A stretch of DNA of 64,000 nt from contig JAYFQW010000006.1 of the NCBI GenBank assembly GCA_034926675.1, positions 62,001 to 126,000 on the forward strand, in the 5' to 3' direction. Both the position numbers and the translations under genes were made by a program. Source of the DNA: Clostridia bacterium (lineage in GTDB: Bacteria; Bacillota; DTU025). Position 1 is the first letter of the stretch, and the number at the start of each line of letters is the position of its first letter. This document shows positions 1 to 8,854 of this stretch, in pieces. Below the pieces are notes generated by a model. That model made no database searches. It was not told the origin of the DNA and saw only the letters and a list, made by a program, of their open reading frames with translations.

Positions 1-258
1 CTCCACAGCGCCGATAGCCTCATCAACCTTGTCGTCGGGAAGGAGAGCGAAAATGGTCCGGTTGAACGGTCGGCTTTCGTTTAGATGATGGCGCAGGGCT
101 GCGAAGATTGGTATGGATGAGTTCCCTATCTCGGAAATGGTGCGCCCCATGCCTACACTTTCTATGCAGGTGGCACCGGTTATCCCGGCCCTGAGGAAGG
201 CCGAAAAGAGGTCATCGAGGAAGGTCGTATCATTCAGTACAACGAACAGAACCTGCAA
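1..258 (-). CDS. P-II-like (GlnB-superfamily) small protein, 3' end cut by window
   Basis: The first 86 codons are visible and the frame runs off the left edge. The product begins MQVLFVVLNDTTFLDDLFSA and continues with a GATCIESVGMGR stretch and a NRTIFALLPDDKVDEAI stretch. This is the beta-alpha-beta pattern of short P-II-like proteins that are annotated in Bacillota but mostly unstudied. The start chosen is TTG at 256-258, because a GGAGGGAAGG ribosome site lies just upstream on the minus strand. A role in small-molecule or nitrogen sensing is inferred from the fold only. The gene is divergent from hom. Confidence 0.6.
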   Translation of the reverse strand, partial: MQVLFVVLNDTTFLDDLFSAFLRAGITGATCIESVGMGRTISEIGNSSIPIFAALRHHLNESRPFNRTIFALLPDDKVDEAIGAVE

Positions 259-428
259 GTTCCTTCCCTCCAAGATGGGTGCAACTTCTTACTTAACTAT
301 AGTGCAGCCAGATATCGATGACAAGACATGCCTACAATATCGCAAGGAACCGCAGTGCACCATTGCCGCCCGTGTGAAGGTATTCCGCAGAGATGGGAGA
401 ATACACGACATTCAAATGAGCAAGGGCG

Positions 429-1748
429 GTGGACGCGACGCGGAACACGATAAACGTTGGAATGCTAGGTTTTGGAACAGTCGGCGCCGGGGTTTACAGG
501 GTCCTGGCCGAAAACGCAGCAGAAATCGGCGCAAGAGTGGGGCGCCCAGTGCGCATCTCCAGGATACTGGTGAAAGATCCCACAAAGCCAAGGCCGCTCA
601 GGTTCGATAGGTCCATTATAACATGTGATGCCAGTGATATCCTGTCGGATCCAGATATCGATATCGTCGTGGAACTTATCGGAAATTCGCATCCTGCACT
701 TGAGTACACACTGCAGGCCATCGGAAATGGGCATCATGTCGTCACAGCCAATAAGGAGGCGATTGCGAAGTATGGCGACAGAATATTCCAGGCCGCAGCC
801 TCTTCGGGAGTAGATGTAAGGTTCGAGGGCAGTGTGGCCGGCGGAATACCGATCATTCGCTCCATCGTCGATTCCCTGGCAGCGAACAGGGTGGAGAGCA
901 TTTTGGGCATAGTGAACGGCACTACCAACTTCATTCTCACTCAGATGACCGAGAATCACACGGAGTTCGGCGATGCGCTCTGCGAAGCTCAGCGACTCGG
1001 CTACGCCGAGGCCAACCCGAGCGATGACATTGAGGGCTACGACGCGGCCTACAAGACAGCCATTCTGGCCTCGGTGGGATTCTCCGCGCAGGTCGCCCCG
1101 GAGATGGTCTCCCGTGAAGGCATATCTCGCATCCACGCATTGGACATCGGGTACGCCCGGGACCTCGGATATGTGGTCAAGATGGTGGCCTGCGCAAGGA
1201 GGCGTTGCAGCGGCCTTGAGCTATGGGTGCGGCCCACTCTTGTGCATGAGGCCCATCCTCTGGCGTCTGTTGCCGGGGCTTACAATGCGGTAATGGTTAG
1301 GGGCAACGCATCAGGCGATCTCATGTTCTCAGGGCGTGGCGCGGGCGATCTTCCCACCGCCAGCGCAGTGGTTGGGGATATCGTGGAGATTGCCGAGGGA
1401 ATCGTGCACTCCCGGGGTCCTCGCACATGGCGGTCGGCAGGCAGTCCGGCGCCAGTGTACCCCAATGACGAACTCGAATCCAGTTTCTACATCCGCACAG
1501 TGGTCGACGATTCCCCTGGAGTTCTTGCCTCCATTGCGGGCGTATTCGCAACACTAGGCGTAAGCCTGCAATCGGTGATCCAGAAAGGCAGGAAGAGGCC
1601 AGTCGATGTGGTGTTCATTACCCACCCTGCCAAACTCGGAGCTGTTCGGACAGCGGTGGATCAGATCAAGGCAGGCAGGTTTGTCCACGATGTTCCAGCC
1701 GTCATCCCAGCCCTCGATGATCCCGAGTGGCGGGGCGCCCTTAGCTGA
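429..1748 (+). CDS. hom: Homoserine dehydrogenase with C-terminal ACT domain
   Basis: Reduces aspartate semialdehyde to homoserine with NAD(P)H in the threonine and methionine branch of the aspartate pathway. The dinucleotide-binding loop GFGTVGAG is near residue 14, followed by a TANKE motif and by NGTTNFILTQM, the homoserine dehydrogenase signature. From about residue 350 there is an ACT domain (SFYIRTVVDDSPGVLASIAG), which in this family usually gives feedback inhibition by an amino acid. The length of 439 residues is normal for the ACT-bearing form. GTG at 429 is taken as the start; its ribosome site is weak. A second homoserine dehydrogenase without ACT domain lies at 22338-23402, and no thrB or thrC is nearby. 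Confidence 0.93.
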   Translation: MDATRNTINVGMLGFGTVGAGVYRVLAENAAEIGARVGRPVRISRILVKDPTKPRPLRFDRSIITCDASDILSDPDIDIVVELIGNSHPALEYTLQAIGNGHHVVTANKEAIAKYGDRIFQAAASSGVDVRFEGSVAGGIPIIRSIVDSLAANRVESILGIVNGTTNFILTQMTENHTEFGDALCEAQRLGYAEANPSDDIEGYDAAYKTAILASVGFSAQVAPEMVSREGISRIHALDIGYARDLGYVVKMVACARRRCSGLELWVRPTLVHEAHPLASVAGAYNAVMVRGNASGDLMFSGRGAGDLPTASAVVGDIVEIAEGIVHSRGPRTWRSAGSPAPVYPNDELESSFYIRTVVDDSPGVLASIAGVFATLGVSLQSVIQKGRKRPVDVVFITHPAKLGAVRTAVDQIKAGRFVHDVPAVIPALDDPEWRGALS

Positions 1749-1804
1749 TCGGTCTGTTCCCGCCGGACCGCGTCAACCACGCAACACTAATTGGAGGCAG
1801 CGAC

Positions 1805-2503
1805 ATGTTCGAGAGTCTCATCGACATAACCCGCCCGCTTGATCCAAACACGCCGATATGGCCAGGAGACCCGGCAGTGCGCGCACTGCCCTTCCGTTCC
1901 ATCCCAGCCGACGGAGCGAGGGTCACTCAGATCGAGATGGGCACGCACTCTGGAACTCACATGGACGCGCCCTCCCACTTCCTAGAAGGCGGCGCAGGTA
2001 TCGACCATGCTCCACTCCAAGCCATGGTGGGGAAGGCTCTGGTGTGCGCGGTCGGCGATGAGCGCGGGCTGGTCAACCGCGCCGCGCTTTCGGCCGCACT
2101 TGGCAATGGCCACCTAAAGCGGCTGCTCCTCAGAACACGTTCCGTGGCACACCGCTCCGGAGCGTGGATAGACACTGATGCTGCGCTCTATCTTGTAAAA
2201 CACGGAGTGCGCCTGATCGGCACGGAGGGGATGTCGATTGAGGCGCCCGATGGATCCGGCGCCGTTCACAGGGCGCTGCTAGGAGCTGGGATCGTGATCC
2301 TGGAGTACGTGGATCTGAGTCACGTGGAACCCGGCATCTACAACCTTATCGCTCTTCCCCTGCGCCTCACCGATCTTGATGCGGCGCCGTGCAGGGCGAT
2401 ACTTGCTTCTGTCGGGGCACACTATCGCCTTACGCGCCGTTCGCTCGGTTTCCTCCGCACGGAAAACCCGAAATGCCCAAGCTGCACGCCAACGGAGTGG
2501 TAG
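1805..2503 (+). CDS. Cyclase-family (kynurenine formamidase-like) metal hydrolase
   Basis: The protein of 232 residues has the family motif HSGTHMDAPSHF at residues 48-59, which supplies metal ligands in arylformamidase and isatin hydrolase relatives. It starts with the typical IDITRPLDPNTPIWPGDP strand. Family members hydrolyse N-formylkynurenine or related cyclic amides, but many are of unknown substrate. No tryptophan degradation genes are nearby, so the substrate is not assigned. ATG at 1805 follows a GGAGG site. The gene lies 56 bp after hom, so co-transcription is possible. Its last 82 bp overlap the 3' end of the convergent flavin reductase gene. Confidence 0.85.
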   Translation: MFESLIDITRPLDPNTPIWPGDPAVRALPFRSIPADGARVTQIEMGTHSGTHMDAPSHFLEGGAGIDHAPLQAMVGKALVCAVGDERGLVNRAALSAALGNGHLKRLLLRTRSVAHRSGAWIDTDAALYLVKHGVRLIGTEGMSIEAPDGSGAVHRALLGAGIVILEYVDLSHVEPGIYNLIALPLRLTDLDAAPCRAILASVGAHYRLTRRSLGFLRTENPKCPSCTPTEW

Positions 2504-3063
2504 TGGCCATGCGCGTATGTGATGAGGCCGGCGCGCTCCAGGGCAAGTCGGCCATCATCTGCCACAAGCTCCGCCGACACCTGAACCGAAACGACCCTTG
2601 CTATGAACATCGTGTGTGAACCCAAGCCGATTGACTGAGTCACCACGCATTCGATGTTGAGTGGGCACTCCTCGATGATGGGAGGTCCCACTGCCTCGGC
2701 CTTTCCCGGGGTGAGGCCAGTTCGCTCGAACTTGTCAACGTCGCGCCCTGAGGCAACTCCGCAGTAATCGGTTGCCCATGTCAGCTCCCGTGTGGGCACG
2801 TTCACCACGAACTCGCCGGAGGACGCAATCAGAGCGTGAGAGTGTCTCTCAGGCCTTACCGACACAGAGAGCATCGGCGGGTCGCTGCACACTGTCCCCA
2901 CCCAAGCCACAGTGATTATATTTGGTTTCACATCCTGATCTTTGCAGGTGAGCATCACGACTGGAACCGGCGAGAGAACGGTGGAAGGCTTCCATTTCAG
3001 CTTCTCGGTGTTTCCCCGAGTTCTTATGCCTCCCTGACTCTCGTCCGACGCTGTCCTGACCAT
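2422..3063 (-). CDS. Flavin reductase-like FMN-binding split-barrel protein
   Basis: A protein of 213 residues from the flavoredoxin/flavin reductase family. The core matches LSPVPVVMLTCKD, NIITVAWVGTVCSDPPMLSV and GEFVVNVPT, the segments that form the FMN pocket. A family function is electron transfer to or from free or bound FMN in anaerobes; the partner is unknown here. ATG at 3063 is preceded by GAGGTG with 8 bp spacing. The polar Arg-rich tail overlaps the end of the convergent cyclase gene by 82 bp. Transcription is divergent from the SASP gene. Confidence 0.85.
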   Translation of the reverse strand: MVRTASDESQGGIRTRGNTEKLKWKPSTVLSPVPVVMLTCKDQDVKPNIITVAWVGTVCSDPPMLSVSVRPERHSHALIASSGEFVVNVPTRELTWATDYCGVASGRDVDKFERTGLTPGKAEAVGPPIIEECPLNIECVVTQSIGLGSHTMFIARVVSVQVSAELVADDGRLALERAGLITYAHGHYHSVGVQLGHFGFSVRRKPSERRVRR

Positions 3064-3200
3064 TTCCGATTCACCTCAGTCCGGTTTTCCTGTGTACGCC
3101 CGCGCATTCCTTCTGTGACGTAATCTGCTAGCATGCGCCGGCCTGCAGCGGCCAAACTACGAATGCAACCGCAGTTCATGCGAGAAAGGAGGATACCTAG

Positions 3201-3530
3201 ATGCCAAGACGGAGCAATAGGATTATGAACCCGCAGGCACGCCAGGCCCTGAACCAGATGAAATACGAGATAGCCAGCCAAGTAGGCGTCGACTATAACA
3301 CAACCGGCGGGTATCTCGGAGACATCCCCGCCCGGGAAGCGGGCAGGATCGGCGGCCAGATGGTGAAGCAGATGATCGCCGCCGCTGAGCAGAGCTTGAT
3401 CGGCCAGACCGTCGCCGGTGCGCAAGCCAGTTTCTCGCAGGCGCTTGGGCCCCAGAGTTCAACAGGCTACACTGGAGGCGCTGCCTCAGGCTTTGGGTCT
3501 CACACCAACCTCAATCTGCCGAGATCGTAA
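3201..3530 (+). CDS. Alpha/beta-type small acid-soluble spore protein with long C-terminal tail
   Basis: DNA-binding protein of the spore core that shields DNA from damage and is degraded at germination. Residues about 20-67 carry the family signature: KYEIASQVGV, which contains the likely GPR protease site, then GYLGDIPAREAGRIGGQMVK and a final AAEQSL. The protein has 109 residues, while most members have 60 to 75. The excess is a Gly/Ser/Gln-rich tail after the second helix. AAAGGAGG is placed 8 bp before ATG at 3201. No clear sigma-G promoter was found. The gene stands alone. Confidence 0.93.
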   Translation: MPRRSNRIMNPQARQALNQMKYEIASQVGVDYNTTGGYLGDIPAREAGRIGGQMVKQMIAAAEQSLIGQTVAGAQASFSQALGPQSSTGYTGGAASGFGSHTNLNLPRS

Positions 3531-3595
3531 GCCTAGTTACCTCCTGAGCTGGCGCGGCATCCGCTAACCGGATGTATCGACCATCCAGAGACAAC

Positions 3596-3617
3596 GCCCG
3601 GCCCAGTGCGGTCGGGC
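3596..3617 (+). terminator. GC-rich hairpin after the SASP gene
   Basis: GCCCGGCC and GGTCGGGC pair as an 8-bp stem (one G-U) around a 6-base loop, 66 bp after the SASP stop and just before the end of the convergent FNT gene. There is no T-run, so a terminator role is likely but not certain. Confidence 0.5.
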
Positions 3618-3623
3618 GCTGCA

Positions 3624-4436
3624 CTACGCCCGGACCCCGTCGTGAGCTGGTGACTTACGCCGGATGTAGGCGATCCAGTAGGCAACCGCCACAAGCAGCC
3701 CACCCCCAGTTATGTTTCCCAACGTGACCGGTACGATGTTCCTGGCCATGCCGGACACGGCCTGCGCCGCCGGAGTTGAGTCAAGCATGAACCCCATGGG
3801 CATGTAGAACATGTTGGCGATGGAGTGCTCTGCCCCACACATCACGAAGGCCGACACCGCCATCGCGGTGGGAACGATGCGTCCAGTGACATCATCGGCT
3901 GCGTAGGACATCCATATTCCCATGCACACGAGCCAGTTGCATAGCACGCCGCGGAAGAACGCCTGCCAGATATCTAGCGACGCTTTCTTGTGGGCTGTCT
4001 CGATTAGCGCACGCGACAGTTCACCGTCTGCCGTACGCCACAGGCCTGTTCCATAGTAAAGCCACGCAACGAAAACCGCGCCCGCAAGGTTAGCCAGGTA
4101 CACGATGATCCAATTTCGCAGCAAGGCGCCTGCTCGTATCCGCCGATCAAGCAGGGCGGCAATCATGAGTGAGTTTCCGGTGAACAGCTCCGCTCCACCG
4201 ATAATGACCATGACGATCCCGATGGAGAACGCCAAGCCTGACAGGAGCCGGACTGCCCCTGGTCCGGCCCATGAGCCTAGCCCATTCGCCACAGTATTCG
4301 ATGTGATAGCAGCTATGGCTATGAAGCCGCCGGCCAGGAAGCCTAGCATGGAGAGAGTTGTGAGATCGGTCGTAGCTTTGGTGATTCCCGAGTTCACAAC
4401 TGCCTGACCGATCTCAGATGGGGACCTGTAAGACAA
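3624..4436 (-). CDS. Formate/nitrite transporter (FNT) family channel
   Basis: An integral membrane protein of 270 residues with six predicted membrane helices. It moves small monovalent anions such as formate, nitrite or hydrosulfide. Recognisable family segments are GGAELFTGNSL after helix 2, the RGVLCNWLVCMGIW segment in the middle, and GAEHSIANMFYMP, where the central His sits. The neighbours give no substrate; formate is plausible for an anaerobe. The start is TTG at 4434-4436, preceded by AAGGCGGTG. The gene is convergent with the SASP gene and appears to be a single transcription unit. Confidence 0.88.
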   Translation of the reverse strand: MSYRSPSEIGQAVVNSGITKATTDLTTLSMLGFLAGGFIAIAAITSNTVANGLGSWAGPGAVRLLSGLAFSIGIVMVIIGGAELFTGNSLMIAALLDRRIRAGALLRNWIIVYLANLAGAVFVAWLYYGTGLWRTADGELSRALIETAHKKASLDIWQAFFRGVLCNWLVCMGIWMSYAADDVTGRIVPTAMAVSAFVMCGAEHSIANMFYMPMGFMLDSTPAAQAVSGMARNIVPVTLGNITGGGLLVAVAYWIAYIRRKSPAHDGVRA

Positions 4437-4729
4437 TGGCTACACCGCCTTCCGGAAGATGACGACCCGGAGAATATCACACCAAATATCTCAGGACGCA
4501 GACTCCGTGTCAAGCCGTGGCAGACGTGGCGCCCGTGGCAGTGCCAGTGTCGGCCGCAGCAGTGTCAGAAGCACTCCCAAGAATAGCGCCAAACCGGGCA
4601 ATGGTGCAGCTCCATCCATTGCTCCCTCCACTTTCCAAAGGGAATCCTGCATCTCTCTGGCGAATAGGCCAAACAAGAGGAAGCCCACCCCTTCCGAACC
4701 AGGCCTATCAGAGAAAGGAGTTGCAGGTA

Positions 4730-5602
4730 TTGAGATCCAGAAATCACAGCATCAGATGCGCCCTCATCATCTCAATGGCCATGGCAGTAGTCATCGCCAC
4801 AGCCGCAAGCGCGGCGTCAGCCGCTGCCGCCTACACGGTCAGGGAGGGCGACTCCTTGTTCCTCATCGCGCGCCGGTTCGGCACAACATCAAACAGCATC
4901 CGCTCAGCAAATGGGCTAGCTGGCGACTGGATCTACCCCGGTCAGGCACTGTATATTCCAAATGCTTCCCCAGGGCAGACCCAACCGCCGACCGGCTCCA
5001 CCGGTCCTTCCGTTCCGCCCTCCCAATCTTCAACCACCTATGTGGTTCGAGAGGGAGACTCTCTTTACCTTATCTCGCAGCGGCACGGTGTAAGCATTGA
5101 TGCGATCCGCGCGGCTAGCGGCCTCGCAGGCGATTGGATCTACCCAGGGCAGGTATTGAGGATCCCATCCCAGTCAGCATCGCGGCCTCCGTCGTCTCCG
5201 ACCGTTCCAAGTCAGCCGAGCAATGATCGCTACAGCGCATCCGACACATACCTGCTGGCACAGCTCGTCACTGCAGAAGCAGGAGGAGAGCCATACGAAG
5301 GGCAAGTAGCCGTGGCTGCCACAGTGCTCAACAGGACTCGCAGTGGGCAGTATCCCGCGTCTGTATCTGGAGTCGTGTTTCAGGTGGTTGACGGCAGGTA
5401 CTACCAGTACAGCCCTGTGCTTGATGGCCGCATTCGCAACACGCCGTCGGCATCGGCGCAGAGGGCAGTTCGAGATGCGATGAACGGGTCGGATCCGTCG
5501 TATGGAGCACTTGGGTTCTATAACCCGACGAAGACTTCGAACTACTGGGTGCGTTCGCGCACCATCACAAGGGTAATCGGCGAGCACGTTTTCTTCAAGT
5601 AA
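4730..5602 (+). CDS. Secreted LysM-LysM-SleB cell wall/spore cortex hydrolase
   Basis: The predicted product of 290 residues starts with a signal peptide (residues 1-34). Two LysM peptidoglycan-binding repeats follow near residues 35-80 and 104-152, both with the YxVREGDSL and DWIYPGQ patterns. A C-terminal SleB/CwlJ (Hydrolase_2) domain from about 175 to the end contains LVTAEAGGEPYEGQVAVAA and ends in GEHVFF. Such enzymes cleave cortex peptidoglycan during germination; a vegetative wall role is also possible. The TTG start at 4730 was chosen because AAAGGAG lies 9 bp upstream and the signal peptide begins directly. The open frame extends upstream without plausible protein. Confidence 0.88.
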   Translation: MRSRNHSIRCALIISMAMAVVIATAASAASAAAAYTVREGDSLFLIARRFGTTSNSIRSANGLAGDWIYPGQALYIPNASPGQTQPPTGSTGPSVPPSQSSTTYVVREGDSLYLISQRHGVSIDAIRAASGLAGDWIYPGQVLRIPSQSASRPPSSPTVPSQPSNDRYSASDTYLLAQLVTAEAGGEPYEGQVAVAATVLNRTRSGQYPASVSGVVFQVVDGRYYQYSPVLDGRIRNTPSASAQRAVRDAMNGSDPSYGALGFYNPTKTSNYWVRSRTITRVIGEHVFFK

Positions 5603-5689
5603 CGCGAAAATACGGCAGCATGGCGCCCTAGCTGGAAGACGGGCCAGGGCATCCTCATATGACCTAACACACGCCATGCTGAGAAATTG

Positions 5690-5719
5690 CCGCCCCGGGC
5701 TTGGAGGGCCCCGGGGCGG
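5690..5719 (+). terminator. Rho-independent terminator after the SleB-type gene
   Basis: A perfect 10-bp GC stem (5690-5699 with 5710-5719) is followed by tcctcttcatt. It separates the hydrolase gene from the ABC exporter operon. Confidence 0.75.
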
Positions 5720-5791
5720 TCCTCTTCATTGCACTACAATTCCCAATTGGCAGGTTAACATGACTCTGTCTATGTCAAGCGGCGCCGTCTG

Positions 5792-5820
5792 TTGACTCGA
5801 GAGGGTCTTTCCTGTACCAT
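5792..5820 (+). promoter_or_regulatory. Sigma-A type promoter of the ABC exporter operon
   Basis: TTGACT at 5792-5797 and TACCAT at 5815-5820 are separated by 17 bp, and lie 34 bp before the TTG start of the ATPase gene. Confidence 0.6.
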
Positions 5821-5853
5821 AGTTGTTTGCAGCCTATTCTGGGAGGTGGGGTA

Positions 5854-6873
5854 TTGTCAGGGCAATCATCAGATTCCGTTGTCACTGAGAATCTCCGGCG
5901 AACGTACCGAGGCAAGAGCCAGAGGAATCGGAACGGATCCGACTTCGTGGCCTTGGATGGAGTGAGCCTGACGATCCGCAGTGGTGAGCTATTCGGCCTC
6001 CTGGGGCCGAATGGCGCCGGGAAAACCACTCTCATCAAGATCCTTTCTACTCTGCTTGCCCCTTCATCTGGACGTGCCTTTGTGGGCGGGGTCGACGTAA
6101 TGGAGGATCCTAACGCGATCCGAAGGATCATGAATATGGTCTCCGGAGGTGAGAACTCAGGGTACGGACTGCTCACAGTCCGTGAGAATCTTTGGATGTT
6201 CTCGCAGTTCTATGGAATACCCACCCAATCCGCACTCCCGTGGATCGATGAACTGCTCCATCGCCTCGATTTCTGGGAAGAGCGAAATACGAAGATCAAT
6301 AAGCTGTCCACCGGTATGAGGCAGAAGATGAACTTCATTCGGGGGTTCATAAACCATCCGAGGATTCTCTTCCTTGATGAACCCACACTGGGGCTGGATG
6401 TGACAGCGTCGCGAAGCATCCGGGGATTCGTAAAGGAATGGGTCGGAGGCGAGGGAGGAAGAACAGTGCTGCTCACAACGCACTACATGGCCGAGGCTGA
6501 TGAGCTGTGCGATAGGATAGCAATCATCGACTCCGGCAGAATTCTCGCCTGCGATACTCCCGACAACCTCAAGAGGCGCATTGGCAGGAACTCGGTGCTA
6601 AGGATAGTCACGTCCCCGGCGCGTGATATCGCCCCAGCTCTCCAGGATGCTCCGGGAGTTCTCAGGTGCGCTGGAAACCTCAAGCCGGAGAGCGATAGCG
6701 CTGAATTCACCCTCATGATCGAGGATGACTCTGCGCTATCTCAGGCTGTTCACGTGATTGAGGATGCCGGATCAACCATAATCTCGCTTGCCAAGGACGA
6801 GCCGTCCCTTGAGGATGTGTTCATCGAGCTCGTAGGCAGGAGGTTGGCAGATAATGAGCATGCTCAGGGCTAA
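5854..6873 (+). CDS. ABC exporter ATP-binding protein (DrrA/CcmA-like)
   Basis: ATPase subunit of an ABC-2 type exporter, 339 residues. Walker A is GPNGAGKTT, Walker B is ILFLDEPTLGLD and the H-loop is TTHYMAEADELCD. The signature loop reads LSTGMRQKM instead of LSGGQ, a variant common in this subfamily. A C-terminal regulatory region of about 80 residues follows, as in drug and polysaccharide exporters. TTG at 5854 is taken as start because GGGAGGTG lies 5 bp upstream. The gene overlaps the next permease gene by 20 bp, so translation is probably coupled. The substrate is unknown. Confidence 0.9.
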   Translation: MSGQSSDSVVTENLRRTYRGKSQRNRNGSDFVALDGVSLTIRSGELFGLLGPNGAGKTTLIKILSTLLAPSSGRAFVGGVDVMEDPNAIRRIMNMVSGGENSGYGLLTVRENLWMFSQFYGIPTQSALPWIDELLHRLDFWEERNTKINKLSTGMRQKMNFIRGFINHPRILFLDEPTLGLDVTASRSIRGFVKEWVGGEGGRTVLLTTHYMAEADELCDRIAIIDSGRILACDTPDNLKRRIGRNSVLRIVTSPARDIAPALQDAPGVLRCAGNLKPESDSAEFTLMIEDDSALSQAVHVIEDAGSTIISLAKDEPSLEDVFIELVGRRLADNEHAQG

Positions 6874-7666
6874 CCTCATGGCCATATGGGGCCGAGCTTA
6901 CGTAAGGATCGTGGGAGTGAACCGTGAACCCTCATGGATCCTGTTCGATGTCATCTTCCCGATGCTTGGGGTCGCCTCCTACGCCTACATATACAAAGCA
7001 ATGAACGCAAGCCGGGAGTTCATGGGGTTCGCGATCTTAGGCGGCGCGATGACCGCTTACTGGATGAATGTGATCTGGTCGATGGCAAGTCAGTTCTACT
7101 GGGAGAAGCAGAACGGCAACCTGGAGCTGTTCTTCGTGGCGCCCACTTCCAGAATGGCCATACTGCTGGGAATGGCATTCGGAGGCATGGTCACCTCCAC
7201 CACCCGCGCGGTGGCGGTCATTCTGTTCGGAATGCTTGTGTTCGGAGTGCGGTTTACATTCTCCAGCTTTCCGCTGGCCGTTCTTGCGTTCATTCTGACC
7301 GTCGTGGCGCTGTATGGGCTCGGCATGATGCTCAGCTCCGTCTTCCTAATGTATGGACGCGACGCATGGCACATGGCGAATCTCATGCAGGAGCCGGTGT
7401 ATCTGATCAGTGGCCTGTACTTCCCCGTAAAGGCGCTTGGATTCTGGGCTGCGCTGGCCGGATCGATCATCCCGCTCACCCTCGGCCTCGACGCCATCAG
7501 ACAGCTTTCGTTCTCAACCGCGCCCACGGGTTTTCTGCCCGTGAAATGGGAAATCGCTGGCCTCTCCTGCCTCACAGTGCTGCTGTTCTTCGGAGCAAGC
7601 AGATCCCTCGCCTACATGGAGAAGCTCGCGAAGCGCGAAGGGAGGCTGACGTTGAAGTGGCAGTAG
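6854..7666 (+). CDS. ABC-2 type permease, first subunit
   Basis: A membrane protein of 270 residues with about six helices and the ABC2_membrane pattern, including MLSSVFLMYGRDAWHMANLMQEPVY-like text before the last helices. It pairs with the preceding ATPase and the following second permease, so the transporter is probably a heterodimer in the membrane. ATG at 6854 overlaps the ATPase gene. Function in export of a drug, lipid or polymer cannot be narrowed down from the sequence. Confidence 0.85.
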   Translation: MSMLRANLMAIWGRAYVRIVGVNREPSWILFDVIFPMLGVASYAYIYKAMNASREFMGFAILGGAMTAYWMNVIWSMASQFYWEKQNGNLELFFVAPTSRMAILLGMAFGGMVTSTTRAVAVILFGMLVFGVRFTFSSFPLAVLAFILTVVALYGLGMMLSSVFLMYGRDAWHMANLMQEPVYLISGLYFPVKALGFWAALAGSIIPLTLGLDAIRQLSFSTAPTGFLPVKWEIAGLSCLTVLLFFGASRSLAYMEKLAKREGRLTLKWQ

Positions 7667-8535
7667 CGGTACAGGCAGCACAGGTAAGGCATAGGATCAC
7701 TTCTGTCCGGACCGCATTCTGGCTTGGATGGCAGATGGATTCGAACTGGACCGATCCGTTCCTGTTCGCAGTGTACTCTATCATTAAGCCTCTGTCTGGC
7801 GCCCTGATCCTGCTGTTCATCTACAGGGTGGCGGCAGGGCCAGCCATAGGAAGCGCGTTCTTCTCCAACATGTACGTTGGGAATGCCTTCTTCGCCCTCG
7901 TTGGGCAGATGCTCCTGGGCATGAGCTGGGTGATCGTCGAGGACCGCGAGTTCTTTCGGATGATCAGGTATGTGTACGCCTCCAGTTCACCATACCACCT
8001 GTACCTGTTGGGAAGAGGACTCTCCAAACTCGCGATTTCCGCGGTATCCGTTCTGATATTGATGGGATTCGGCCGAACTGTGCTCGGACTTCCAGTCTCA
8101 CTTCACTCAGTTAACTGGCCGATGCTGTCATCCACTGTGCTCCTTGGCGTACTATGCGCTGCTGGCTTGGGATATGCCATAGCCTCGTTGCAGTTCTTCA
8201 TGGCCCGCCACGGCGGCGCTGCATCTGAGGCAGTCGCAGGAGTGCTGTATCTTCTGTGCGGCGTACTTTACCCCGTGTCAACCCTTCCGCCGTGGGCGCA
8301 GCGCGTCTCGAGGCTCATCCCGCTGACCTACTGGCTTGAGGCCCTTCGCAGGTCGGTGCTTGGATCAGAGACTGCTGCCGCATTCACCGGCGCCTACGCC
8401 GGGCGCGACCTATCGCTAATGGCCTTGCTCACGCTTGGAAGCGTTGCCTCTCTAGCCATCGGCCTGCTAGTCTTCAAGGCCGGGCAGGCCGCAGCCACGA
8501 GGCGAGGAATCATCGATACAGCTCAGGACTATTGA
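7657..8535 (+). CDS. ABC-2 type permease, second subunit
   Basis: Second membrane subunit of the exporter, 292 residues, with six predicted helices and the GVLYPVSTLPPWAQ turn typical of ABC-2 permeases. The frame stays open far upstream, but that part only shadows the first permease gene. GTG at 7657 is the first sensible start, with GGGAGG 11 bp before it, and it overlaps the previous gene by 10 bp. The product begins with a soluble segment MAVAVQAAQVRHR before the first helix. Confidence 0.82.
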   Translation: MAVAVQAAQVRHRITSVRTAFWLGWQMDSNWTDPFLFAVYSIIKPLSGALILLFIYRVAAGPAIGSAFFSNMYVGNAFFALVGQMLLGMSWVIVEDREFFRMIRYVYASSSPYHLYLLGRGLSKLAISAVSVLILMGFGRTVLGLPVSLHSVNWPMLSSTVLLGVLCAAGLGYAIASLQFFMARHGGAASEAVAGVLYLLCGVLYPVSTLPPWAQRVSRLIPLTYWLEALRRSVLGSETAAAFTGAYAGRDLSLMALLTLGSVASLAIGLLVFKAGQAAATRRGIIDTAQDY

Positions 8536-8581
8536 GTTGCAGCACGGAAGGGTGTAGAATCGTCGGAGGGAGGGACAGATC

Positions 8582-8854
8582 GTGCCGATTTTCGAGTATG
8601 TATGCAGCAAATGTGGGAAGTTTGAATTCCTGCACGGAACGGGAGAAGGCCCCCTTGCCCGCTGTCCAAAATGCGGGGCGCCAGTTAAGAGGCTTTTCAA
8701 CTCACGTATGGGCATCATCTTCCATGGATCTGGCTACTATGTCACCGATCACCGGTCTGAGAGCTACAAGAGACAGGCGAGCACGGATAGCTCCGCCAGC
8801 AGTTCATGCTCTGCCAGCAGTTCATGCTCTACCGGCAACTGCGACAGCAAGTAG
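8582..8854 (+). CDS. FmdB-type zinc ribbon protein
   Basis: A protein of 90 residues whose first 41 form the FmdB/CxxC zinc ribbon: CSKCGK and CPKCGA hold a metal ion, followed by VKRLFNSR. Members are regulators or chaperone-like proteins of poorly known function. The tail is a Ser/Cys-rich low-complexity stretch made partly by a perfect 18-bp tandem duplication at 8795-8812 and 8813-8830 that encodes ASSSCS twice. GTG at 8582 is preceded by GGAGGGAGGGAC. The gene is 46 bp downstream of the exporter. Confidence 0.85.
   Translation: MPIFEYVCSKCGKFEFLHGTGEGPLARCPKCGAPVKRLFNSRMGIIFHGSGYYVTDHRSESYKRQASTDSSASSSCSASSSCSTGNCDSK

Noticed and set aside
4517-4729. Longer N-terminus for the LysM-SleB protein
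   Set aside because: The extension is Pro/Ala-rich without pattern, would bury the signal peptide, and a TTG with a good ribosome site starts directly before it.
6934-7656. Long N-terminal extension of the second ABC permease
   Set aside because: It is a frame-shifted shadow of the first permease gene; GTG at 7657 with GGGAGG gives a normal family length.
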